This document shows positions 33,393 to 43,532 of a DNA stretch of 64,000 nt, in pieces. The translations under genes were made by a program, and so were the position numbers. The DNA is taken from positions 36,953,708 through 37,017,707 of the forward strand of contig CM023532.1 of the NCBI GenBank assembly GCA_013350335.1, read 5' to 3'. Origin of the DNA: Chimonanthus salicifolius. Lineage: Eukaryota > Streptophyta > Magnoliopsida > Laurales > Calycanthaceae. Position 1 is the first letter of the stretch, and each line of letters opens with the position of its first letter. A model generated the notes under the pieces. That model was not told the DNA's origin. It was given only the letters and a program-made list of their open reading frames with translations, and ran no database searches.

Positions 33393-34807
33393 CAGCGCCA
33401 GCTCAAAGGGGAGGCAACTGAGGCCATTGCTTTAAATCCCCCAAAAGCAGGGCCCCAAAATATATAGGATCACACTTTTTGTGCTTTGTTTTCATCTCTC
33501 ATTTAAAATTTTATAAGTACATAGACAATTATTGTCTAGATTGAATGATTAAACCTTTGATTTGTTTATTTTTAGATTATGTGAATGGTTATTGATTGTT
33601 CTTGTTATTATGATATTTTTTTTAATTTCTACTTTTCATAAATAAAAAATGAAAAGTAGCTGAAATATGAAAGTAAAAATTAAATTTGTGATAAAAATAA
33701 TATACAATAAGACATAATATCATGCTTGTCACTATCTATTTTTCTACATTAACATTTTTATTTTTCCAAAGGCCATTGATTGTAAGGAGGGTTATACATA
33801 TTATGTTATCTCTTACAAATAGTCTGTGATTGCTAGTGTTAATTAAAACACAAACCCCAAATCATAGAGTTAATAATTATAACGTTCTCTTTATATTCAT
33901 GTCTATATTATTTAGTACCAAAGTAATAACTAAAAGTGTGGAATACTTGACTATAGATCAATTAAAAGGTATTATTAATTTTTTTAATAACCATAGAGAA
34001 AGGTATGATTAGAGCTAAAGATATTGCAACTAAAATGGAAATAGAACATGTATTCAATGAAAGATGTAAAATTCGTAGAAAAAAACAGTTTAATGAAAAT
34101 GTCGATGATGGATCAATGCAATTAGGCAAAGAATCTTTTAAAATTAATTATTTTTTATATATAATAGATCAAACGATTTCTTCAATTCAAAGTAGGTTTG
34201 AACAATTTAAAAAATATGAAAATATTTTTGATTTCTTATTTGATTTAAAAAAATATCATTAAATGATCATAGTTTGAAAAAAAAAATATTTTAATCTTGA
34301 ATGTCTTTTTAAACATAACGAGCTTTCTAATATAGATGGTTTAGATTTATTTTCAGAGTTAAAAGTCTCATGAGAAATTTTACAAACATAAATAATAACT
34401 CCAATTGAACTTTTGAATTATATTAAAAGATTAGATTATTTTCCAAATGCTTATATTGCATACCGAATAATATTGACAATACCTGTAACAGTTGTTTCTG
34501 CAGAAAAAAAAATTTCAAAACTAAAATTGATAAAATCTTACTTACTAAGTTACTATCAACAATGTCACAAGAAATATTAAGTGAATTAGCTATATTATCA
34601 ATTTAAATGATATTTTAGTAAAACTTGAATACAAATATTTAAATAGTAATTTTGCATCTTAAAAGCAAGAAAAATAGATTTTAGATAAATTCTTTTTATT
34701 ATATATAATTAAAAAGTTTATTAAATATTACTTATTATAATACGTTAGATACCAAGAAGGCTCATTTATAATTTTTACCTTAAGCCACAACTTGTGTCGA
34801 GGCCGCC
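33393..34807 (+). mobile_element. hAT element with transposase remnant (zinc finger MYM-type 1-like)
   Basis: The interior from about 33890 to 34620 keeps, with stops and frameshifts, the C-terminal half of a hAT transposase of the MYM-type 1-like group. Visible are AKDIATKMEIEHVF, INYFLYIIDQTISSIQSRFE and the dimerisation-region remnant IPVTVVSAEK...KLKLIKSYL near 34475-34540. CTGAAGGG at 33385-33392 and GTGAAGGG at 34808-34815 are a likely 8-base target duplication. The last 200 bases resemble the end of the element at 50552-51770. It is truncated relative to a full transposase and inactive. Confidence 0.8.
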
Positions 34808-35334
34808 GTGAAGGGAAGAACTCGATCAATTTGAGGTTTTTATGATCTAGTATTTTTTTTCTCCTTATGTCATTTCTGTCTCCTGCTATCAGTCAGTGGA
34901 TCTTCACTTCTTCATGCGCATATATTCGTTTTTCCTGAATTTTTCTCCTTATAGTGTTTGGATTGGTTTCTATGTTCAGTTGGTGTGCTCTTGGATGAAC
35001 CGTAAATGGCAAGAAAAATGGATTTATTTATTTATTTATTTATTTGCGTTTTCTTCTTAAATTTATGTGAAAAATGTATACTTTTTTCCTGTACACTCAT
35101 CTGAAAATAAGACAAGCAGCAAGTTTAATAAATGCAAGATCTTTCCATTCCTTCTGCTGTTTGGTGGACCCATGGAGGCCCCACATTCTGGGTTCCTAAT
35201 ATCTTACTTGAAACTGGATCACACTCAAATATTCATGTTCGTGGATTTTTATGATTGAATGCTGCTAGCATCAATTTATGAAGTTTGCTGTCTAATATGA
35301 ATGCTTCAGCCAACTCACTTGGCCATGTGAATTT

Positions 35335-35620
35335 TAGGGGTGAAACTCGGGTAGGGTTTTGACCCGACCCGCATGGAATTCGGGTCAGATCGAGTTGAGA
35401 AATTTTCAAGATAATCCGACCCGACCTAACCCAAACAGGCTAAAATGGATTCAGAATGCGGGTCGGGTCAGAAGTCAGGTTGAGTCAATTTAGAATTTGG
35501 GTCAGGTTGGGTCGAGAATTTTGGGTCAACAGCTCAAATCAGGTCGGGTTCATTAAATATTGACTCGGGTTCTGCTGGGTTTTAAGAAATCTGGCCCGAC
35601 CAAACCTGATTTCACCGCTA
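35335..35620. mobile_element. hAT MITE of the GGGTCGGGT-rich family, perfect 8-bp target duplication
   Basis: Ends TAGGGGTGAAACTCGGGT and CTGATTTCACCGCTA are inverted partners. GTGAATTT flanks it at 35327-35334 and 35621-35628. The interior repeats GGGTCGGGTC/GACCCGACCC words. Similar degenerate stretches occur at 812-965 (and its duplicate) and near 39127. Confidence 0.9.
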
Positions 35621-36160
35621 GTGAATTTGGTAAATTTTTGCAATGTAAATTTTTGTCTGAGTAAATGAAAATGGAAGGAAGATTTGATTTCTTTGGTTGG
35701 TGAAATAAAAAGAACTAGTTTGTATTTGGTGGTCTTTTTGTATGTGATTGCTTAAGCAGGTAGAGAGGAGCTTGTTGAAAGTAAAACTTAGTGATGCTCA
35801 AATGGGTAAAAATCACAAAATATGCATCCGGTGAAGTATGAAACAAGTTGAATTAGATCTGTGAAGTATTTAAAAAGGCAAGCGACTAGGAATATATTAC
35901 ATGCATAAGGCTTCCAGATTTTCAGCCTTTTATACTCTACCAAGAATGATGTTTACCGTCTCATCATATATATCCCTTTTAGCTTCGAAAGTCGAACATG
36001 GGAATCATTAAAATATTTGATAGAAAGGTTGTTGTTCGTATTGGATTCCAGTAGAATTTTGGAAATGGAGATATTTTTTTGTATTTAAAAACGCTTTGCA
36101 GAAGGATCTATTAAACAATTGATACAATTCGATTACTCAACTCACTTAGTAGTACCCCTA

Positions 36161-36328
<168 letters not shown>

Positions 36329-36392
36329 CATACACCGCATTTAGTACAAGTTTTGAATGGTAAAATCATTAATTATTTTGTCTATTGTTATA

Positions 36393-36680
36393 GATGGAAA
36401 AGGATATTTGCCAACCTTGTAAGATCATTCATGGTAGGGGAAAAGATGCAGGAAATTCTTTTGCAAGAGAATCTGCTAACTTAATTAGCTAGCATATGTA
36501 TGTCCTGTGTCATTAGAAGAGAAGGTAAAAGCCTTACGATCTGAACTTGTGACATATGAACAGTATAAATTCCAAATTTCATATTCTTCCTTAATGGCCA
36601 GTGCAGAGTATTTTTCAATCTCCGTGCAACTATTGCTTCAGAAAACATTGCAGAAAGTGAGGCAGTGACCAAAAGAATCT
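36393..36680 (+). pseudogene. Coding-like fragment of an unidentified gene in the COX5C leader intron
   Basis: One plus-strand frame reads FANLVRSFMVGEKMQEILLQ from about 36398. After a break near 36480, another reads SLEEKVKALRSELVTYEQYK and on to KTLQKVRQ before a stop at about 36667. The charged and hydrophobic pattern looks like real protein with frame breaks. I do not recognise the family. It could be a retroposed or captured exon, or chance. Confidence 0.3.
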
Positions 36681-36934
36681 CCACTTTTTGCCTTCTCCAA
36701 CATTGGAATTTCAAAGGAGACACTTAATTCTTCCCCTATAATTTATACAAAGAAATCGTATGCTATCCATGTCAAAGAAGAAGAGGATCCTTCAATTCTC
36801 TAGTCACCAGTTTTCTTTCAAACCCCACCTCTGTGATTTGTTTTAAAGAACTTTGTCGTGTGGTTTTAAATAAATACTATCCAACAACATTCCATCTGTT
36901 GGATGCAGGTTTTTTCTACCACTCAGAGGAACAA

Positions 36935-37126
36935 ATGGCTGCACAGAGAATATCTCATGCCACTTTGAAAGGACCCAGTGTATTGAAGGAGATTGTTTTA
37001 GGTCTTACACTCGGTTTGATTGCTGGTGGCATGTGGAAGATGCATCACTGGAATGAACAGAAGAAAACCAGGGCATTCTATGATATGCTGGATAGAGGTG
37101 AAATCAGTATTGTTGCTGAAGAATAG
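36935..37126 (+). CDS. COX5C: Cytochrome c oxidase subunit 5C
   Basis: A 63-residue single-exon coding sequence: a short N-terminus, SHATLKGPSVLKEIVLGLTL, a transmembrane helix (about 19-35), then WKMHHWNEQKKTRAFYD and the end GEISIVAEE. This is a near-complete match to plant COX5C as I know it, a small nuclear-encoded subunit of mitochondrial complex IV in the inner membrane. The ATG at 36935 gives the family length. An in-frame ATG at 36833 lies before the probable leader-intron acceptor (AG at 36906-36907) and is not used in this model. The leader intron would be about 3.9 kb and holds a Stowaway, a hAT remnant, a hAT MITE and a telomere-like repeat. Confidence 0.96.
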   Translation: MAAQRISHATLKGPSVLKEIVLGLTLGLIAGGMWKMHHWNEQKKTRAFYDMLDRGEISIVAEE

Positions 37127-37569
37127 GTTCTCATTCAAGTCCATTTCTCAACACCCTCCCCTGTTCCCCTTTTTTGAAATTTAAGATAAGATGCAAATGG
37201 GCAGCTTTGGTTGGCTTCTTACTGGGAAAAGAAAATAAAACCATTTGCACATTGAAATTTGAGATAAACTGCATCATTGCTTTAAACATTAGTTTGTATT
37301 TCTTTATTTTCTCTTATAAATGGTGTTTGGAACAAAAAAATTGACAGCTCTGAGTTGAATGAGTAGTAAAGTGTGCTCCAAGGAATCCATCATTTGATAA
37401 ACCAGGAGTGGGTCAAATAGTTCCTTTTTCTACTTTTCTTTAGGGGCAGAATAACAAAAGGGTTCTTCAGAATTTTCATAATATTTGACAGTTTATTTGT
37501 AAAAAAAGAAAAAACCAACCATGTAAAACCAAGCTGAAGAAAAGCAGAGCTTACCAAAAGCATCTCCTA

Positions 37570-37722
37570 CAAGAAAGGGCCTTCCATTTGCACGACAGTG
37601 AGTGAAACTGGAAAGCCCCATGTCTGTGAGTCACTGACAACGGTTGCCAAAGCGATGACGGAATCAATCCACCAGTAGATGAGTGCTAGGGCAAGAAACA
37701 CAGCCCTTATACTGAAAGCCAT
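37570..37722 (-). CDS. Possible small secreted peptide (unrecognised)
   Basis: A minus-strand ORF of 51 codons (stop included about 37568-37570) starts MAFSIRAVFLALALIYWW, which looks like a signal peptide, and ends MEGPFL. A TATA-like CATATAAAAAG lies about 200 bases upstream on the minus strand (near 37921), with a TC-rich leader between. I recognise no family. It may be chance, or the first exon of a longer gene (GTAAG follows the stop region). Confidence 0.25.
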
Positions 37723-37930
37723 CTAGACTGGTTTCCTTGATGTTTGCAGGTCAAGTGAGATTGAGGTGGTGTAGAGAAGTGCTCTCAAGTGTCAAATTTG
37801 TGGAGGAAAAGAAAACTGATGACAGAAAAAAAAAAGAGGTTTTAAGATTTCCAAATGAGATCTACACTGCATTTCAGATTCACTGAGCTGACCTGAAAAA
37901 TTTTGTGTTTGGTCTTTTTATATGAGCACA

Positions 37931-38650
37931 GGTGATTTTTGAAATGGTTGAAAGCACAATCATCTAATTGCATGGTTGATTTGGTTCATATTATTGTGTT
38001 GAGATCATTCGATTCTTGTGGATTGGTGTGTCAGAGCAACATCCCATTTAGTGCACATCTACAAAATGTCCACTAATCAGTAGAAGCCAACGGGAGTGAT
38101 GTAGTACTAAATTATATATATTATGTGTTTTTTTTTATTGGATTTATGTGTGGGATTCCGCAGGCACACTTCTATTAAAACCCTAAGTCTACTACCTCTA
38201 GGGCACACCAAGGTTAGGCCGGTGAGCGCACTATCCCTAAGGCATACAAAGGTTAGGCCATGGAAGTTCGTACCTTAATTTTTGAAATGGTTGAAACTTG
38301 AAACCACAATCATCTGATTGCATGGTTGATTTGGTTCATATTATTGTGTTAATAGAATTCGATTCTTGTCGATTGGTGTAACAGAGCAACATCTCATTTA
38401 GTGCACGTCTACAAAATGTCCACTAATATGTAGAGGCCAAATGCGAGTGATGTAGTACTAAATTATATATATATATATGTGTGTGGAAACCTCTGACACA
38501 GTTCTACTAAAATCTTCACGGGTGAGCCCACTACTCCTAAGGTAAACCAATGTTAGGCTACCACAGGGTTCGAACCTGCAACCTCCCACTTCCTGAGGCG
38601 AGAGACAACCAGTTGAACTACACTCAGGTAGACGTATATTATGTTAGTGT
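37931..38650. repeat. Tandem duplication of about 350 bases, each unit with a SINE (family 2)
   Basis: GCATGGTTGATTTGGTTCAT occurs at 37970 and 38320, and similarity extends about 110-200 bases each side (GTGATGTAGTACTAAATTAT at 38097 and 38447). Each unit ends in a minus-strand family 2 SINE (about 38126-38275 and 38478-38631). The second retains a good B box (GGTTCGAACCC on the minus strand). Confidence 0.85.
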
Positions 38651-39966
38651 GTGCCTTGTGACATCCGATACTAGCATTTGTACCACCAGTCACATTAGAA
38701 TGACTAAACTCGCACAAATAGCTCTATCTAAACTTATAGAATTAGATTAGAGAGCGATCATTTTATGTTGAAAGTGACTTGAATCGAAAGTCTTCCGTAT
38801 TTGAGAGTTTTTGTCACCAGCCAAACTAACCCTCATGGTTACTCATATTATGCATTCATGTGTGTCATGTTTCAAATGATCTCAAAGGTCAAAATAATGG
38901 GCACCTCTAAGAAACGTACAGTATGAGGGTCCTAATCAGGGTAGGTAAGAGGGTGGGATTTATGATAAAATAATTAGATAGTTGGATGAATTACTATCTA
39001 AAATAAGGTCTATTAAATAATTTCAAATTTTGAATTAAAATTAAAAAAAATTGTTAGATAAAATTCTTTTTTATTATGTTCAATTCAACTGATGATGCAT
39101 TAAATGTATATTAATCAAAATTTGATTTAGGGGTGGCAATGGGTCAGATCTGGTTACTATAGATAGTGACAGAATTTTTAGTTGACTCAGCTTGACTTGA
39201 ATTTTTATAAAAAGATTTAAAAATATAAAAAATGAGATGAGATGAAAAAATTGTGTTAATAAAAAATTAAATATAAGAGAATTTCCTTTCAATGTGGGGC
39301 CATTGGACCATGAAAAATAGTGGCATTGGGTTCAGCTTTTTGCATTTAAAGCGGAATAGATTTGAAGTGGAGTACATATGCTAAAATCAATGGATTAAAA
39401 AAATGGTACGTGGCCTTAGTTTAAGATAACAAAAGTCATATTTTTTTTTTTTAAAAATTTACGTGTGGAAAATTAGAAGAAAAAAAAAAGTCATAATTTT
39501 GACAAAGTGAGATGTAACGAGTCATTGGATCCCATGAATTGAATCTAAGAATGAAAATTTGGAATTGTAAGTGATTGTTAGTCAATTGATCTGAATAAAT
39601 CAAATTAATCACTATCATATCATTGATTTTGGTTAGGCTAAATCTGATAGTTAAAGATATTGTTAGGTGTTAAATTTTGGTTTTAGAATATCATAAAAAT
39701 AAAATTACAATATGGTAAAGCTCACTTATCCAAATATCATCATATATTAAAAATTATTTTATATTACTTTGCTAAACTAATATACTTCTATTACTTTAAC
39801 ATCAACTGTAAAATGATAGTATTTGGATGATGTTTTTCCAATTTGTGTTGGATTGTATCCAATTTACAAATTAGACTAGGAATTTCCATCACTAATTAGA
39901 TCTAAATAAAAATAATATTTTATACAGTTTAAATTGTTACTATTATCAGATAGAAACACATTTTGG
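38651..39966. other. AT-rich intergenic, no gene seen
   Basis: A MITE-like left end TAGGGGTGGCAATGGGTCAG lies at 39128 without a clear partner. A SINE-tail-like TTTACGTGTGGAAAATTAG lies near 39458. No coding sequence. Confidence 0.6.
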
Positions 39967-40110
39967 ATTTACGTTTCACAGTCCTATGAAAACCCTCCAC
40001 GGATGAGTCCACTACCCCTAGAGCACACCAAATTAGACCATGGAGATTCGAACCTATAACCTCCCACTTCTTAAGACAGGAGACAACCTGTTAAGATACA
40101 TCCATGTGAG
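39967..40110 (-). mobile_element. tRNA-derived SINE (family 2), minus strand
   Basis: Minus strand: head with GACAGGTTGTCTCCTGTCTT-like A-box region and B box GGTTCGAATCTCC, then the shared body (GGGGTAGTGGACTCATCCG). Same family as 30931, 31115 and 38478. Confidence 0.75.
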
Positions 40111-40666
40111 TTTAAGTCCAGACCTTTTTGTAGTTTGCCCTAAAATAATATCAAAAATACTAATCTAACACTAAAAAAAACACTAACATGACATAATTGA
40201 GTCACGCTCTTGTTACTAAATTGATTTTAATTGCATTTAATTTCTTTAAATATATAAACCTTTATCAAATTAAGGTATAGAATGTCACTAAGCTAATTAT
40301 AAAAAAAAAAAATTGTATCTAAACATTTTTACTTATTTGATGAAGAATTGTTAGAAAACGCTACTTTGATTTTAATTTTATTTAGTTTTAAATCAGGTGG
40401 TTATACATATATTTAGTGAAATATTTTTTATAATTTTAATAATATTTAATTATCTAATTAATTTTATAAAATTAATGTGTCCCATTCCATTACAAACTAT
40501 AAAGAGAGCATCGTGACTCAGTCATGACTCATTTATGGCAGTTGAGTTTTGTCCATATAATATAACACAACGCGCCGGGTGCCAAGTTATCGACGCCACG
40601 CCCGTACGGCCACGCCCGAAAGAAAAGGGTGTCTCGTTTGGTCTGTGAAGTCTACATAGTAAAGAG

Positions 40667-42221
40667 ATGAACAGGTTCGGAGGCAGACAACCGACGGGTA
40701 CACCGTCGCTACCATTGTCCTGCGTTGTTGTCATCGTTTCTCTCCTCGCCGGTGCTTCCGTTGTCCACAACATCTTCAAGCCCAATCTGGTCTGTCTCTC
40801 TCCCTCTCTCTCTCTCCTAAAACAAAATGCATGTAACGTGTTCGACGAAATGCCGCCACATATGCTGCACATTTGGCGCCATACGTTACACATACGAATG
40901 CTTGATACTTTCACGCCATATGACATTTTAGCTGATAATGGAATGCACGTAAATGTTCGATGAAATGCTGCAACATAAATTGCTCATTTGGTGCCCTTTT
41001 ATGCATAGAAATGCTTCTTATATTCAAATCTATCATGTGATGGCCAAGAACCCGCCTCAAGAAGTGGGAGTCTTGAGTTCAATTCTCATTCCACCCCAAA
41101 GGTCCAATCCCCATAAATTTACCCGGTGTGCGGGTGGGAAGTTTGCACATGCCTGATGCCCCGAGGATTAGTCGGGTGCTCTAAGAGGCCTAGACACCTT
41201 GGTCATCAAAAAAAATCTATCATGTGCAAAACCTCATTTGACAAAATGCAAATTTCTATCGCTTCTGCTTCAATTAGAAGATGAATTCCTTTAAAAAAAA
41301 AATCCATTTTCAATTCGAATTTCGAGCTATGCATAGTGCATACTAATGATAATGATCTATGCATGCATCCTTCTCCAATCATTTGAGGGAAATTTTGCTC
41401 AAGAAAGTAAATACACGTCTTCTATTAATCAAAATGCCATTTGTCTTGCCCATTGCATCATGCTCATGGCTTTGAACATCTGTTTTGCATTACATGAACT
41501 TGAGCTTCATGTTCATCTCTTTAAGGGTGTTGTGGACAAAACTTCAATATAAGCCTCATTCTGGCAACAAATCTACAATTTTATTTTTTACCAATAGCAG
41601 ATAAAATGAGGGGAAAAAGTTTTTTTTTTTTATGATTACTTGATTTCTTCCAGTTCAGAAATTATGACTGTTTGCAGTTAGTAAAAGGTGTGTTCTGGTG
41701 CTATCACTCGCAAAAACTTTTGGCATAAACAAACTTAGAGCCCATTTGGTATCTTTTTGAATTAGAATTTGTTAAGATAGGATTAGATTTGATTTCCAAT
41801 GTTAAAGATAGGATTAGATTTGATTTCCACCTTATCTACATTATCTTCCTATATTTGAATTTGATGATGTATTTGATTTCTCCTATAAATAAATGGTCTC
41901 TCCTTTAGAGAGAAACATCAAACCATTTTATTATTTCACAGAATTGAAATTGATGCCTTGTCCAGTCAATTCCAACTCTAAAATTGTGACAGATAATGTG
42001 TCCCACATGGTATGAGACATTAGCAATAGAATTAGTATCTGCTCAATCCTTGAATAAATTACCTACCCTGATAGTTCTCTGTATTTTTAACTAGATCTTT
42101 TCTCTGAGTTACATTTCTGCTGACGAGTAAAATAAAAGTTTCCTTTCTTTATGGATTGATACAGACATTACCTCCAATGGAGAGCGTCAGTGGCAATAAA
42201 AGAAACATTGAAGAAGAATGA
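40667..42221 (+). CDS. Small single-pass membrane protein, plant-conserved, unnamed
   Basis: Two exons, 40667-40789 and 42165-42221, joined in phase 0 (GT at 40790, AG at 42163-42164), give 59 residues. The product has a short N-terminus (MNRFGGRQPTGTPSLP), one hydrophobic helix (about residues 18-31, CVVVIVSLLAGASV) and a hydrophilic tail KPNLTLPPMESVSGNKRN. I recall short plant proteins of this layout (VVHN...KPDLTLPP), but I know no function. The spliced join restores that KP-LTLPP motif, which supports the model. The intron (1375 bases) contains a complete SINE. It converges with FAO on the other strand. Confidence 0.65.
41040..41212 (+). mobile_element. Complete tRNA-derived SINE (family 1) with 14-bp target duplication
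   Basis: Head ATGGCCAAGAACC (A-box region), B box GAGTTCAATTCTC, body with CCCGGTGTGCGGGTGG and GAGGATTAGTCGGGTGCTC, and an A-rich tail. AAATCTATCATGTG occurs at 41026-41039 and 41213-41226. This is the best-preserved copy of the family. Confidence 0.92.
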
Positions 42222-43532
42222 TCGCTTAGAACTGCTTGCGAATCCTTATGATGTGATTTCCAAAGCAAAAACAGCACGAGGGTGTATTTTTGGACAAATG
42301 TTTAGGAAATTGTTCTCTTACTATAACATGTCAATTTGTTGTACTGAAAATTCTGTCAATGATGTTGAGAACCATGATCATTTTGCAGCTAGGAAGAACA
42401 GTGTTCAAGAATAAAAAATGTTTTTTCTGCAGTAACTGAATCATTTATCCTCTCTTTCCTTTTTTTGGTGGTGGTGGGGTGGGTTCTGGAGCGGGAGGGA
42501 GAGCTGGTTCTTTTGACTTTGGAGATTGTTTGAACCAAGTGAGATGCATATGTTTTGGATGCACATGACATCTCAAATAAACTTAATGGCATGTTGCTCT
42601 AACTCTCACCAGTTTATGTTTAGCTTGAATCCTGAACTTACATATGATATTCAAGTTCTAATAAGAACAATAGATGTATTCATATTCCATACATATATAA
42701 TTCTAAGCTTTACACACCGTAGTAAGTCACTCCTGTCCATCTAAAACTTTAAATGCATACTGCACCCAGCTACACAGCTTGGTGTATTTTAATTGGAAAT
42801 GGACTCTATTAGAAAACTGGGAATTAAAAATATAGAAAGAATCCAAATCTTCAATCGCACAGCATTCTTAAATAAAATCCTCACCCTTGAAAATATAAAA
42901 TCTAGAAATTTTACTCTCTCCAATATTTGTTATCTTTGCTAAAATAATTAGGAGGCGATCAATTATAAAGAAGCAATAGATTGTATATGTTTGGCAAGAA
43001 TTCAACACACAATTGTGTGTGGATAAAGTATCTTCAAAAACTGCATGTTAAAAAAAATTAAGCTTGCCACTATTTAGAGTGTTGGTTATCAATATGCAAT
43101 TGTATCTGTTTTTTCTTTATATGTTTATTGTTTTGAGGGGTCTGCTAATCACTCTTTGAGTGGTAGTCTCATATATGTAAAGTCTTTTGCCCTTATTATA
43201 AGATTATCTTTTTAAAGGTCGGGAAAATTACATTCTTTCAAAAAAAAAAATGCAATTACGTTTTTCTGTTTCTTTTTCTTTTTGAATGGTTACTATATTA
43301 ATATGAAAGAAGAGACACCAGAAGTGCAAATACAGAATTAAAGGAAACAAAATTGTGATAATTCTTTTTTTATTTTTGACTGAATCGGAACTTGATATTG
43401 TGCCCTAGAAGAATTGATATGCATAAGACTAAAAGTTCACAATGCGGAAAGTATAAATCAACATGGTACAACGCCACAACTAAGAACATTAGCTTCCTTT
43501 TTCCACAATTACTGCATAGATTCTGAAACCCA
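42222..43532. other. Intergenic between convergent genes, no gene seen
   Basis: It holds the 3' regions of the small membrane protein gene (plus) and FAO (minus). No other coding sequence or clear transposon is visible. Confidence 0.65.

Noticed and set aside
36833..36934. Upstream in-frame ATG extending COX5C to 97 residues
   Set aside because: It precedes a good acceptor (GATGCAG) at 36907, and COX5C proteins are about 63 residues. The extension is intron or leader sequence.
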